Part shown: positions 54,301 to 62,790 of the stretch, piece by piece
How the letters are laid out: each line of letters begins with the position of its first letter
Numbering within the stretch: position 1 is the stretch's first letter
Source of the DNA: Lachnospiraceae bacterium UBA7179
Lineage (GTDB): Bacteria; Bacillota; Clostridia; Lachnospirales; Lachnospiraceae
Assembly: GCA_002491195.1 (NCBI GenBank)
Contig: DKVL01000011.1
Location: 6,969-70,968, forward strand
DNA length: 64,000 bases
Reading direction: 5' to 3'
Made by a program: the position numbers and the translations under genes
The notes under the pieces: generated by a model
What the model saw: the letters and a program-made list of their open reading frames with translations, nothing else
What the model was told of the DNA's origin: nothing
The model's database searches: none

Positions 54301-56265
54301 ATTTTTCGCGATATCCGCAGAATCAAAATCCACTGTGAAATGAACTACTTTTAGTCCATCCGCATAATCCTCGGAAGCATCTGTATTCACTACCGCGTCT
54401 GTTTCAACCTTGTCACCGCCGTTGGAAAATAATTTTATCTTGAAACTTCCCTTTGTCATAGCGTTCGGATCATAGATAAAATCAAAGTTCATTGTATTAG
54501 CGCCTGCGGCCGCAAAATCATCCTTCCAATAAGATACTTTGATTTCGCTCCATGAAACATCTGCATCTTTGGAATAATCTACCTTTACTGCGAGTGCCTG
54601 ATACTGCTCATTCCATTCAACACTGTTAGCTCCCTGATTCTGATAGTCATCGTTATCATTATGATACCAACCATCAAAATCATTTGCAGATGCAAAATCC
54701 CATACCTTTAAGACGCCTTCTCCTGGCTGTTCCGGCTGTGATGTGCCTTCTTCCAATTTTACGTTATCATAGTAAATCATTCCATGATAATCACAATGAT
54801 AGCCTGCGAGCTTTATCGTAAAATTTGCCAGATAATCTGTGGTTATCTCATCGCCAAAAGTGAAGGATACTTTTGCTGTTTTATAAGATTTCCCATCAAT
54901 TGTTACTTCTTCCTTAAAATCAGCAGCGCCAAATTCAGGAATAGACTTATTTTCTGTCCAAGTCCAATCACTGCCCAATCTTGCTATACCCTGAACTTTG
55001 ATTGTTCCCTCATAGTCAGCGCTCTCTGTCGGAATATACAGATCCAGTGATACTTTGGTACCACTCTTTAACGGCTGGTCACTGCTAAGTCCTAAATCTT
55101 TTCCATCTAATCCATTGGCATCCCATTCGCTGTCACGATCAAACGAAAGCGCATTCTCACTATAAGAATCCAGCGTAATCTGCTCTTCATCCGTATTTGT
55201 GTCATCCTTGCCATCTTCTAATTGCACATTGGCATATTTCACCGGTCCCTCATAAGTACATTGATAACCTGCGATCTTTACTGTGAAAGTTGCCAGATAG
55301 TCCTTTGTTATTTCGTCTCCAAAACAATAGGACACATTTACCTTTTTATATGATTCGCCATCGATTGTTACTTCTTCCGTAAAATCAGAAGCGCCAAATT
55401 CAGAAATAGACTTATTTTCTGTCCAAGTCCAATCACTGCCCAGCCTTGCCACTCCCTGAACTTTGATTGCACCGCTATATTCTGCTTTTTCTGCGGGGAT
55501 ATACAGATCAAACGATACTTTAGCGCCGCTCTTTAATGGCTGCTCACTTGTGAGCTCCAACTGCTGTTCGCCTTTGTCTGACCAATCCTTTGAACTATCA
55601 AAAGAAATCTCCTTTCCCTCATAAAACGATTTCAGTTCAACATCCTCTGTACGAGCCGAAAAAACAGCCGCTTCTTTTTTGGTGATCTCCTTGTCTGTCT
55701 CTTCCTTCTGTGCGAATTCCTCTGTCTCTTCCCCAGTCTCCTCTGCATCCTGAGAAGGTTTTTGTATATTCTTGTCTGATTCATCTTGATTTTTCGAATC
55801 ATCGTCTAATACAGGATCTTCTATATTCTCACCTATATTGGATGATGTATCTTCTGTATCTTTGCTTTCATCAGATGGGTCTTTCTCTGTGTCTTTGTTT
55901 TCGTCAGATGGGTCTTTCTCTGTGTCTTTGTTTTCATCGGATGGGTCTTTCTCTGTGTCTTTGTTTTCATCAGATGGGTCTTTCTCTGTGTCTTTGTTTT
56001 CGTCGGATGGGTCTTTCTCTGTGTCTTTGTTTTCATCAGATGGGTCTTTCTCTGTGTCTTTGTTCTCATCAGATGGGTCATCTTTTGTGTCTTTGTCATC
56101 GTTTGACGCAGACTTTTCCGAATCGTCAATTGGATTCTCTGTTTTGTTTTCCTGCTGCACCTCGCTCGCATAAGCAATATTTCCAGCCATACTGCAAGGA
56201 GACATTGCCAATACACAAGCCATTCCAACAACAGAAAACAGTTTTGTTACTTGTTTTTTCTTCAT
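51304..56265 (-). CDS. Secreted multidomain GH26 beta-mannanase
   Basis: This 1,653-residue extracellular enzyme has a signal peptide (~1-35, ending near IAYASE), an acidic linker (~55-130) of 11-residue DENKDTEKDPS repeats, two homologous beta-sandwich modules (~205-350 and ~365-510, sharing ARLGSDWTWTENKS), a third CBM-like module (~520-690), and a GH26 domain with the acid/base Glu926 in RPFHENTGSWFWWG and the nucleophile Glu1034 in AVTETGA. Downstream lie an Ig-like module, a further CBM23/27-like module (~1275-1450), a Ser/Thr linker and a C-terminal domain seen on Clostridial surface proteins. It hydrolyses beta-1,4-mannan. No LPXTG motif is present. The start follows AGGAGG seven bases upstream. 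Confidence 0.9.
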   Translation of the reverse strand: MKKKQVTKLFSVVGMACVLAMSPCSMAGNIAYASEVQQENKTENPIDDSEKSASNDDKDTKDDPSDENKDTEKDPSDENKDTEKDPSDENKDTEKDPSDENKDTEKDPSDENKDTEKDPSDENKDTEKDPSDESKDTEDTSSNIGENIEDPVLDDDSKNQDESDKNIQKPSQDAEETGEETEEFAQKEETDKEITKKEAAVFSARTEDVELKSFYEGKEISFDSSKDWSDKGEQQLELTSEQPLKSGAKVSFDLYIPAEKAEYSGAIKVQGVARLGSDWTWTENKSISEFGASDFTEEVTIDGESYKKVNVSYCFGDEITKDYLATFTVKIAGYQCTYEGPVKYANVQLEDGKDDTNTDEEQITLDSYSENALSFDRDSEWDANGLDGKDLGLSSDQPLKSGTKVSLDLYIPTESADYEGTIKVQGIARLGSDWTWTENKSIPEFGAADFKEEVTIDGKSYKTAKVSFTFGDEITTDYLANFTIKLAGYHCDYHGMIYYDNVKLEEGTSQPEQPGEGVLKVWDFASANDFDGWYHNDNDDYQNQGANSVEWNEQYQALAVKVDYSKDADVSWSEIKVSYWKDDFAAAGANTMNFDFIYDPNAMTKGSFKIKLFSNGGDKVETDAVVNTDASEDYADGLKVVHFTVDFDSADIAKNITIGVVGCETDYQGVIFLDNITLRKEAKQQAEDIYVDAKVDVTGQQMALSVQGNTLNTGAGNSSIATAITLADGNATDSAKQVYAYLQAVGNTDSVIFGQQNNTSHKAGNSNLSCSDTMDVVGSYAGVIGLDGLALVGDEYSAERYLNEMQSLDSAYSSVSGQIAAASTPIEKNVIAAAALTNYNIRNGAIATLSLHMPNFSLVDRTGAAGGPSYAAYNFTGYTPNNLTGDVMNQILPGGAYNDAFTAYLDMVADYAHHVDGAVLFRPFHENTGSWFWWGAAFCDAPTYKSVYKYTVEYLRDEKNVHNFLYVYGPGSEASSMEEYAARYPGDGYVDMVGFDMYHSNPTEGDTFIANFSKELSIVEGFANAHGKLVAVTETGAARDAVEGDNQTALLKQGNERRDWYREILDVVKKSNASYYLVWANFSEKDGFYTPYVKSVKEDKTKHGHEMMDDFIRFFNEDSSIFAINQQQALNQIQSLSIRADAAIDKSGYIVSPVSGSRVLDQTTLRAKVTGIDAADQITFVCKGSEETKTVEAQIADGYASAVLTKSDLQSLGESVGEISLVINGTTFDTVRALFNIGEAERDPYEIDGFENYYGVDDMLTNSWSMNKASGSSITLSLSKDYSYEGDYVMKFAYTETSDGWAGATLSKEVDWTDCDALKFWTVPDGKLQKTVIQITAGDNTIYEYYLNENQDYAAMGTTPILVTIPFEKFVARDIPGNPTGGLVNDRAKITSVGLWVNAIADSDAIDNGMVSGVLYYDNITAVASGSSEVIVQRADSKPEEPERPSESSTSTTSSSDPSNRNTSPTNAVVNQVVQPSYTTKDQRKVSGWQEVVDAAYLDAEPTITASDAISQHRIANINITGVTELIIPRATVVTMQQKDADYNFYYQNIAITLSHNMLTEWTKDLDLEVFLRTEKDFGEGFDAFYIKKHANDAIPQNAIINILLSAEKAGRYAHIFGRNSQTTYELVSTVSISEFGTISLLAGPYEEYIVLY
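55860..56090 (-). repeat. 33-bp coding tandem repeat (acidic linker)
   Basis: About seven nearly identical 33-bp units encode DENKDTEKDPS in the mannanase linker. Silent differences are few, so the array expanded recently and may vary in length between strains. Confidence 0.9.
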
Positions 56266-56313
56266 GCGTATTCCTCCTACATGATTCTTGAACAATTTAC
56301 TACCGATCGACTT

Positions 56314-56358
56314 ATTTAGCTTCTAATCCACTTCAAATTGAACTATTATTAGCTAAAT
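56314..56358. promoter_or_regulatory. Inverted repeat in the mannanase leader
   Basis: ATTTAGCTTCTAAT (56314-56327) and ATTATTAGCTAAAT (56345-56358) match as inverted arms at 12 of 14 positions. The pair lies 50-95 bp before the mannanase start and may be an operator. Confidence 0.35.
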
Positions 56359-56372
56359 TGAATCATAACTTA

Positions 56373-56401
56373 TTATTACAGATTTCATGAATAACTGTCA
56401 A
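56373..56401 (-). promoter_or_regulatory. Candidate mannanase promoter
   Basis: A perfect TTGACA (56396-56401) on the minus strand is followed, after 17 bp, by a weak -10 (TAATAA, 56373-56378). The rest of 56266-56607 is AT-rich, and apart from the features listed here I see nothing in it. Confidence 0.4.
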
Positions 56402-56530
56402 TTATGAACTAAAAAATCTGCTTTTTACACATTTTTTAGTTTGTTTTAGCTTTCTGAAGGCAACTTTTCTTGTTATTTTTTTCCAAAAGGTTTCTAAAGT
56501 TTCCAGAGCATGATTAAAAACAGAATATAA

Positions 56531-56580
56531 AAATCCCAGTTTTTTAACAGGATTGATCCTGCTAAAAAAACCTGGGATTT
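56531..56580 (-). terminator. Long terminator-like hairpin upstream of the mannanase gene
   Basis: AAATCCCAG and CTGGGATTT close a near-perfect ~23-bp stem whose inner arms are CAGGAT and ATCCTG around a 2-base loop. On the minus strand it is followed by TTTTTATATT. It would stop transcripts coming from the isomerase remnant or GGDEF side. Confidence 0.55.
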
Positions 56581-56607
56581 AATAATCTTTTAATCGCTTT
56601 GGAAAAA

Positions 56608-56841
56608 TTAGCGGCACACAATCGGATTCCAACGCAATTCGTTCTTAAAATGTGTAACAAATGCATGATAATCCCGCTCCTCAAGGAACTTCTCCAACCC
56701 AATCTCAATGCCAGCCTGCACTTCAACGGGTCTCCTAAATTCCGCTTTATCCCTGCCTTCTGTCAGAATCTTGTACTTGCTGTAATATTCGTCTGTCATA
56801 TTCTTAATATCAGTAGCAGAAACCACATCGACATATTCTTT
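56608..56841 (-). pseudogene. L-arabinose isomerase C-terminal fragment
   Basis: The open frame (~78 codons) reads EYVDVVSATDIKNMTDEYYS ... VEVQAGIEIGLEKFLEERDY then HAFVTHF. This matches the part of AraA-type sugar isomerases where E. coli AraA has [20 protein letters not shown]. A TAA precedes the frame immediately, there is no upstream remainder, and the C-terminal end (NELRWNPIVCR) leaves the family pattern. It is therefore a leftover of a deleted or rearranged isomerase gene. A GTG at 56826 could start a 72-residue peptide, but no ribosome-binding site supports it. Confidence 0.55.
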
Positions 56842-56956
56842 TTATTTTATCCAGAATTAAAACATTTTATCATACATTAAATATAAAAAATAAGGCAGGA
56901 GAGACAATGCACGGGGCTGCGCATCATAAGTACACCCATCATGAGTATACTTATGA

Positions 56957-58093
56957 TCAGCCAATTTCTTCGCTTGCCATAAGCTGCTGGATATCATACA
57001 GAACATTCATCACTTCCTTGCCCGCCTCCGCGCGGTATCTGGCAAGGATTCTGTTCACAACCATATCTGCATTCTCCCTGTTCACATCCATCAAAAGGGC
57101 AAGCACCTGCGTAGAGCTATACTTTGTCGTCACATCACCCTTTCGCAGAGAATTTACAACCGCGCGCTGCAGATACTCCAGCTGTCCCCGGATAATCGTC
57201 TCATCTGTCTCCATATGCTCTCCATAGTCATCCAACGTAAATAGCACACACTGCACTTCCCTGTAATCACGGATCAGATTTCTCTCCATAAAACGATAAA
57301 TCTTCTCAAAATTACTGTACTCAACCTCGAATGAACCTTCCATCTTCCTCTCCTTTAACTTATTTGTTATCTCCGCTAACGAACTGTGTGGTCTGTCACA
57401 GACAACAACACTGTCCTCTGCCTCATCAAGATCAGCAAAAAACCGATAACCATTCTTGCCCTCATTCTTCACATTGTAAAGCGCCCTGTCTGCATTTTCA
57501 TACAATGCCTCATAAGTCTCACCATCTTGCGGCGCACTGGCAATACCCATAGAGACCGTCACCCGCATCAACCTTCCCGGCGCTACAAGTTCACGCTCAA
57601 TCTGCCTGATCATACGCTGTGCTTTTGCCTTCACCTCGTATTTATCATAATATCCTGGAGAGAATACCACAAATTCATCCCCGCCAAGCCTTGCCACGAT
57701 ATCCTTCGCATCAACGGCTTTTTTAAGACCTTTGGAAAACCTCGTAAGTACACGGTCCCCCTCCATATGTCCATATGTATCATTGACACTCTTAAAATTG
57801 TCCATATCCATGATAAAAAAGATTCCCTCACAGTCTGCGCGCAGCTTAGCATTCACCTGTTCCGGCACCCCTTGGCGGTTTCTGAGTCCTGTGAGCGGAT
57901 CTCTCTTTGCCAAAGCAATTAACTCCTGCTGTTTTTCGACAGTCTTTGCCATCTCCTGCAGCTGATGTTCCAGGTTTCTCTTCATCTTTTCCAGTTCCAT
58001 TAATCGTTTGTTCTCACTGCCTGTTGTCTTTGACTGAATAACTGTACGCATATTCATCCCTTCCACTGTTTTCGTATGCTCTGTTTCTTTCAT
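56957..58093 (-). CDS. GGDEF diguanylate cyclase with a second degenerate GGDEF-like domain
   Basis: The 378-residue soluble protein has an N-terminal coiled coil (~25-60), a GGDEF domain (~62-220) with LTGLRNRQG, MDMDNFKSVNDTYGH and the intact GGDEF at 137-141, and a C-terminal region (~255-378) with a similar fold order but no motif. The inhibitory RxxD site is absent (DAKD at the expected place), so c-di-GMP feedback is unlikely. The start is uncertain: ATGs at 58093, 58057 and 58051 are in frame, and the last has GGAAGGG at good spacing. Confidence 0.87.
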   Translation of the reverse strand: MKETEHTKTVEGMNMRTVIQSKTTGSENKRLMELEKMKRNLEHQLQEMAKTVEKQQELIALAKRDPLTGLRNRQGVPEQVNAKLRADCEGIFFIMDMDNFKSVNDTYGHMEGDRVLTRFSKGLKKAVDAKDIVARLGGDEFVVFSPGYYDKYEVKAKAQRMIRQIERELVAPGRLMRVTVSMGIASAPQDGETYEALYENADRALYNVKNEGKNGYRFFADLDEAEDSVVVCDRPHSSLAEITNKLKERKMEGSFEVEYSNFEKIYRFMERNLIRDYREVQCVLFTLDDYGEHMETDETIIRGQLEYLQRAVVNSLRKGDVTTKYSSTQVLALLMDVNRENADMVVNRILARYRAEAGKEVMNVLYDIQQLMASEEIG

Positions 58094-58220
58094 CCCTCAT
58101 TTAAATCAACAGCACCATTATAACGCAAAAGCATCTTAATTTCCATGAAAAAAATATTAAAATGTGTTATACTCATTACAGATATCATAGAAAATAATGC
58201 AAGAAATGAGATGATTTTCC

Positions 58221-59132
58221 ATGGAGCCAGACTTTTATACCAAACGCACACAAAGACTTCTTCGCAGCGGTTATCCCGTAGAACTTACAACTGTTGACTG
58301 CACACTGCCCGATGCACCCATTGTACACTGGCATTGGCATGAAGAAATAGAATTTCAATATATTCAGCAAGGTCAGGCATACATCACCTGTGATGAATGC
58401 AATATCTCTGTCTCCAAAGGTGATATTGTCTTTATTAATCAGAAAGTCAGGCATTTTATCACACCTGCAGGCGCTGACGGCGTCATTTTCAGTTCCATTG
58501 TGATCAATCCGTCCTTCATACTGGGTTTGGGCCAGTTGGACCTGGAAAACAAATATATCAATCCAATTATTGCAGACCGCTCTTTCCATTGTCTGCACAT
58601 CACAGGCAGGGATAATCTTTACCAGCAATTTCGGCCGCTCTTAAAACAGCTGATCGCACTCAATGAAGATCGTCCCTCCGGTTATGAACTTTTGTCAAAA
58701 GCATATATATTACAACTATGGAAACTCCTATATGATCAGCTTCCGGTCAGGTCAGCCAGTTCGTGCAATATATCTGCGCGCACTGCCAACCAGGACACAC
58801 AGCGAGCAAAACAGGCAATGCTCTACATCGAAGAACACTTCATGGAATCAGTCACACTAGACGATATTGCCAGCTCCATCCTTGTCAGTAAGAGCGAATG
58901 CTGCCGCTGTTTTAAACGTGCTACTGGTCTCTCCCCAATTGAATATCTCATGAAATACCGCATTACGGAAGCTACCAAGTATATGCACCGCAAGACACAC
59001 GAATCCATCTCAGAGATTGCTGGTGCTGTCGGATTCAATAACACAAGCTATTTCAATAAAATATTCAAAAAATTTATTGGATGTACACCGACCGAATACC
59101 GCCAGTCTCTGCGAAAGAAGATTCAGTTATAA
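58221..59132 (+). CDS. AraC-family regulator with N-terminal cupin
   Basis: The 303-residue protein has a cupin sensing domain (~20-110; HWHWHEEIEFQYIQQG, SKGDIVFINQKVRH) and a C-terminal pair of HTH motifs (~205-300; LDDIASSILVSKSECCRCFKR; ISEIAGAVGFNNTSYFNKIFK). Such regulators control sugar-use genes. It is divergent from the GGDEF gene and convergent with the zinc-ribbon operon. No sugar gene is adjacent except the isomerase remnant 1.4 kb away, so its target is unclear. Confidence 0.9.
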   Translation: MEPDFYTKRTQRLLRSGYPVELTTVDCTLPDAPIVHWHWHEEIEFQYIQQGQAYITCDECNISVSKGDIVFINQKVRHFITPAGADGVIFSSIVINPSFILGLGQLDLENKYINPIIADRSFHCLHITGRDNLYQQFRPLLKQLIALNEDRPSGYELLSKAYILQLWKLLYDQLPVRSASSCNISARTANQDTQRAKQAMLYIEEHFMESVTLDDIASSILVSKSECCRCFKRATGLSPIEYLMKYRITEATKYMHRKTHESISEIAGAVGFNNTSYFNKIFKKFIGCTPTEYRQSLRKKIQL

Positions 59133-59139
59133 CCGTGTG

Positions 59140-59700
59140 TCATTCCATTTTCCTGCCGCACTCAAAACACATAAACTGCCCTTCTGGAACTTTTGCCCCG
59201 CAGATACATTCCCGCATCATCTTAGGCTGTCCGGGTTCAAGCGCTTTCTGGATCTCCTCGACGCTTTTGCCGCAAACTCTGCAGAACTTCATGTTTTTAT
59301 CGATTTTAGCCCCGCAGGTACACACTGTAACCGCCTTAGAGATCACTTCGCCACAATTTGGACAGAAGCGGTCCTGCGGTTTTAACTTATATCCACAGGT
59401 ACAGATATTTTTTCCCGCATTTTTTGCCTCAAGCTCTGTCTTTTGTTTTTCCAGCTCTGCGATCTCCTGATTCAGGGTATCCATCTTGTCGAGATAATTT
59501 TTGATCTGCTCGATTTCAATTTTATTTTCCTTGGACAGATCATAGACCTCCATCCCTATAAAGCCATATATTTTCGCCTTTTCGTTCATCTTCTCTTCCA
59601 GCGACTTGTTGATCGTCTTGATATTTTGGCTTTTATTCGATGAATTTCCCGCAGCATCTGCTATTTTCACCTTTTTCATAAACCCTTTTAAGTTATCCAT
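59140..59700 (-). CDS. Zinc-ribbon protein with coiled coil
   Basis: The 186-residue protein has a helical N-terminal half with a coiled coil (~65-100) and then three CxCG/CxxC zinc-ribbon units: CTCGYKLKPQDRFCPNCG, CTCGAKIDKNMKFCRVCG and CICGAKVPEGQFMCFECG. The start at 59700 has GGGGGAG upstream and leaves 20 bp to the previous gene; a longer reading to 59745 overlaps it. As last gene of the dynamin operon it may be an adaptor in the same process. Confidence 0.8.
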   Translation of the reverse strand: MDNLKGFMKKVKIADAAGNSSNKSQNIKTINKSLEEKMNEKAKIYGFIGMEVYDLSKENKIEIEQIKNYLDKMDTLNQEIAELEKQKTELEAKNAGKNICTCGYKLKPQDRFCPNCGEVISKAVTVCTCGAKIDKNMKFCRVCGKSVEEIQKALEPGQPKMMRECICGAKVPEGQFMCFECGRKME

Positions 59701-59720
59701 TCCTATGTTCTCCCCCACAC

Positions 59721-60986
59721 TCAGTTGTATTTCAGATGATTCCACTGTTCCTGCAGATGATCAAATCCAGAACCTTCCTGTGTCCCCTTTTCTTCGTATC
59801 TTGTGCCCGCAAAGATGCAGTTCAGGATCACAAGGTACCGCTGCTCACAGTCCGCGGCGATCTGCGCGATCGCCTCACCAGCTTTCTGCATCAGCTGGTC
59901 TTCCTTTTCAAATGCTGCAAATTCCGCGCGCAGGTATCTCCCGCACTCTTCACAGATACGGCGGCTGCACCATCTTTTCAGCTTTCGCAGATAGAGCCTG
60001 TATACAACGAATAGGATTAAGAGAACCGCTATGATCCAGGCAAACGAAACCAGTTTGAGCATCGAATCATCTCCTCCTGATTGATTAAATATCAAAGGAA
60101 GAACTGATTCTCTGATCATAGCTATAGCACTCTCCTCCGGAGACTGTTCCGCTGATGTCTGCGCTGACCTTGCCATGAGCAGACTGATCACTGACCTGCC
60201 CAGGAAGATCACAAGCACGAACATAATCGGGGCAAACGCAAGAAGTTTCCTTTTCAGCAAAGCCTTCTTGGTAATGCGCTGAATCTTTTCTTTTGTCTTA
60301 CCTGCAAATTCCATTATGAGGCCGCCGCCCAGATCAACAGTCCGAAGATCACTGACCAGCTGATTCTCCACTTCTGTTTTTGCCGACTCATACTCATGAT
60401 AAAATTTTTCATTCCCGATACCGTCAGCATGGTTTCCCATACTCTGAAACATACTTTTCATATGGTCCGCCATATGATCATAATTGCCGCTGATCCCGCC
60501 AATCATCTCACTTGCTGTCTGCGCCATATCCTTCTCGTAAGAATCCCTGATCTTTCGGAAAAATTCCGAATATTGATTGATATCCAGCATTTTCTCCAAA
60601 TGTGCTTCTGTGTGGGTGATTTCCCCCATTTTGCGCACGGATTCTTTGACATTCAGATTCTTTCTTACCTCGATCGCGGCGATGGAATCCCGGTTATCCC
60701 TGCGGCAGTCCTCCGCCATCCCTTTAACTTTTTCCTGTACTTTTTCGACAGGTACACGATTCCCGCCCTGTATCTGTACCGCTGCATCCGCCGGCTGTAC
60801 CTTCAATCTGACACTTTCCAGGATTTCCTCAATCTGCATGCTTAGTTCCTGCCATGGCAGATCCTCTCTCACAATATGTTCCCTGCATTCCCCTATACTG
60901 TCAAGAATCCGTGCGGACAGCCTATTGGCTTTTGCATAATTTTCCAGACTCTGGATCCATTGCAGTAGTTCTTCCTTGTTATTCAT
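59721..60986 (-). CDS. Two-pass membrane protein, partner of the dynamin-like GTPase
   Basis: I do not recognise a family for these 421 residues. A helical, coiled-coil-prone N-terminal half (~1-240) is followed by a membrane helix (~248-268), a short loop, a second helix (~313-335) and a cytosolic tail with a CEECGRY motif (~345-352). It starts three bases after the GTPase stop, so it is translated with it. An N-terminal helical domain plus two helices would suit a membrane receptor or stalk partner for a dynamin-like protein. Confidence 0.65.
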   Translation of the reverse strand: MNNKEELLQWIQSLENYAKANRLSARILDSIGECREHIVREDLPWQELSMQIEEILESVRLKVQPADAAVQIQGGNRVPVEKVQEKVKGMAEDCRRDNRDSIAAIEVRKNLNVKESVRKMGEITHTEAHLEKMLDINQYSEFFRKIRDSYEKDMAQTASEMIGGISGNYDHMADHMKSMFQSMGNHADGIGNEKFYHEYESAKTEVENQLVSDLRTVDLGGGLIMEFAGKTKEKIQRITKKALLKRKLLAFAPIMFVLVIFLGRSVISLLMARSAQTSAEQSPEESAIAMIRESVLPLIFNQSGGDDSMLKLVSFAWIIAVLLILFVVYRLYLRKLKRWCSRRICEECGRYLRAEFAAFEKEDQLMQKAGEAIAQIAADCEQRYLVILNCIFAGTRYEEKGTQEGSGFDHLQEQWNHLKYN

Positions 60987-60989
60987 TGA

Positions 60990-62789
60990 TCATTTGCTCC
61001 TTTCCATTTCCCGGATCTGTTCCATCAAGGTACCGACTGTCCTGGCTTTTTCCTCTAACACAGGTATCTTCTCCGCCTCTACATTCACTGAGATTCTAAA
61101 ATCCGTAAAACAACTGTCTATATTGGCAAGCTCATTTTCAAACAGCTCTGTGATCTGTCCTGTAACCTGTCCAATCATCGCTTCTTTCGTTTTACCCACC
61201 TCGTCATGAAACATCCAAATACATTCCTGAACATTTTTTTCCATCTTATCCGCAGCCATCGGATCATATATTCTCTTTGCGATCTCATAGATCAAAAGTG
61301 CTCCCAAAATTGCACCGATAACTACAAGTGCAGATCCCCCCAATACTGCAACAGCGAACTGCTCCACTGTCTTAGCAGCTTGCACAAACTTCACAGTACC
61401 AACCGCTCCTGCTGCCATACCTCCACCGCCGCCTGTAATGACAGACAGTGTTTCCCTCATTGCTATTTTTCTGTCATACTTCTCCCTTTCCTTCCAAATC
61501 TGCAGAAACAGCTCGATCGAAGCATCGCTCAACGTCTGGTAAAACTGTCCTGCCGTCAGGGAAGTCTCCCTTGTCTCCGCCACGATCTGCCGCCTGCTCT
61601 GGGATAACGAACCATAAAAATGATCATTCAGCGCAAGAATATTTTCCCGCTCGTTAAAATATCCCGTCGCCTCCTGGAAAATAGCCTCCAGATCATGCAT
61701 ACACCCCTTCATGACCTCTATCGTCCTGCGGTTGACAGATTCGCTCATCATTGCCTTATAATTGTCATTCACCATATTCAGGTAATCGGTAAAATCCTCT
61801 TTCGTCCGAAAGCGTTCCTTTATTTTATAAGGATCCATCTTAGAAATGATTTCCTGTTCATACTTGTCAATTTCATGACAGATCTCAACCTCGAGATTCT
61901 TTGTCAACTTAGATACGATCTCCTTGTGATGGAGCACATAATGGTCCAGCGACGTATTGATCTTATCCAGGATAACTGCATCCGACTCGTACTGCCTTTT
62001 CCTCAGCTGAAAAGATTCCTGAAACTGTGCCATCATCGCTTGCATTTCCTGTATGTTTTCCTGCTGTTTTCTCAGCATGGGATTTCTGCCGACGACATGG
62101 TCCCTGATGTAGCTGCGCACAGAATCCAGTCCGGACACATTCTGATCCGTATGATCGTCTGCGATACTCACCGCAAATACAGGCGCCTCGATCTCACTCT
62201 CCTGCATATATATTTTTATCTTCGACAGATTTTCCTTTAATGTATCCGGGGAGACTGTATCGCACTTTGTCAGGAAAAAGATCATCTTTTTCTTGGGAAA
62301 GGTTTCGATCATGTCCCACAGTCTCGGGCTTTTGACATTGCCAGCATCAAAAACCACAAAGACCGCACAACACGCCTCCGCCATTTCCCGGACTTTTTCC
62401 AGTGTATCTTTTCCAAAACGATTGATTCCTTTTGTATCAATAATAGATATTCCGCGCATCGTATCGGATGAGATAAACTTCTTCCCAATCCCATCTGTCC
62501 CTGGCAGTTCAAAGTCCGTCTCTCCCCATCTGTACTCGCAGACACTGCCGCCCATATCACTCTGCTCAGGGAGAACCTCCTGGAAAACCGCATGAAGCAG
62601 ACTGGTCTTCCCCACACCCTCATCACCCAGAACCATATAGGCAGACGTGTCATTCATCTTTTTGCAACTGTCATGCACCCTGTCCTTTTCCTCTTTGTCA
62701 TCGCTGTCCTGCAACAGGCTGGAAAGTTCCTCAAACAAATCCGACAACACTTTCTGTTCTTCTCGTTCACACAAAATATTCGCTTCCAT
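60990..62789 (-). CDS. Dynamin-like GTPase
   Basis: The 599-residue protein has a GTPase domain with P-loop GDEGVGKTS (55-63), switch-2 DTKG (118-121) and G4 motif TKCD (174-177), then long helical stalk segments (~230-420), a glycine-rich hydrophobic paddle (~445-500) and a final coiled coil. This is the order of bacterial dynamin-like proteins, which oligomerise on and remodel membranes. GGAGG precedes the ATG, which lies one base after the DUF6044-like gene stop. Roles in membrane repair, phage defence or division are all possible; nothing here selects one. Confidence 0.8.
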   Translation of the reverse strand: MEANILCEREEQKVLSDLFEELSSLLQDSDDKEEKDRVHDSCKKMNDTSAYMVLGDEGVGKTSLLHAVFQEVLPEQSDMGGSVCEYRWGETDFELPGTDGIGKKFISSDTMRGISIIDTKGINRFGKDTLEKVREMAEACCAVFVVFDAGNVKSPRLWDMIETFPKKKMIFFLTKCDTVSPDTLKENLSKIKIYMQESEIEAPVFAVSIADDHTDQNVSGLDSVRSYIRDHVVGRNPMLRKQQENIQEMQAMMAQFQESFQLRKRQYESDAVILDKINTSLDHYVLHHKEIVSKLTKNLEVEICHEIDKYEQEIISKMDPYKIKERFRTKEDFTDYLNMVNDNYKAMMSESVNRRTIEVMKGCMHDLEAIFQEATGYFNERENILALNDHFYGSLSQSRRQIVAETRETSLTAGQFYQTLSDASIELFLQIWKEREKYDRKIAMRETLSVITGGGGGMAAGAVGTVKFVQAAKTVEQFAVAVLGGSALVVIGAILGALLIYEIAKRIYDPMAADKMEKNVQECIWMFHDEVGKTKEAMIGQVTGQITELFENELANIDSCFTDFRISVNVEAEKIPVLEEKARTVGTLMEQIREMERSK

Positions 62790-62790
62790 A

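Noticed and set aside
55838..56173. Plus-strand Ser/Phe/Val repeat ORF
   Set aside because: It is the antisense reading of the mannanase acidic-linker repeats.
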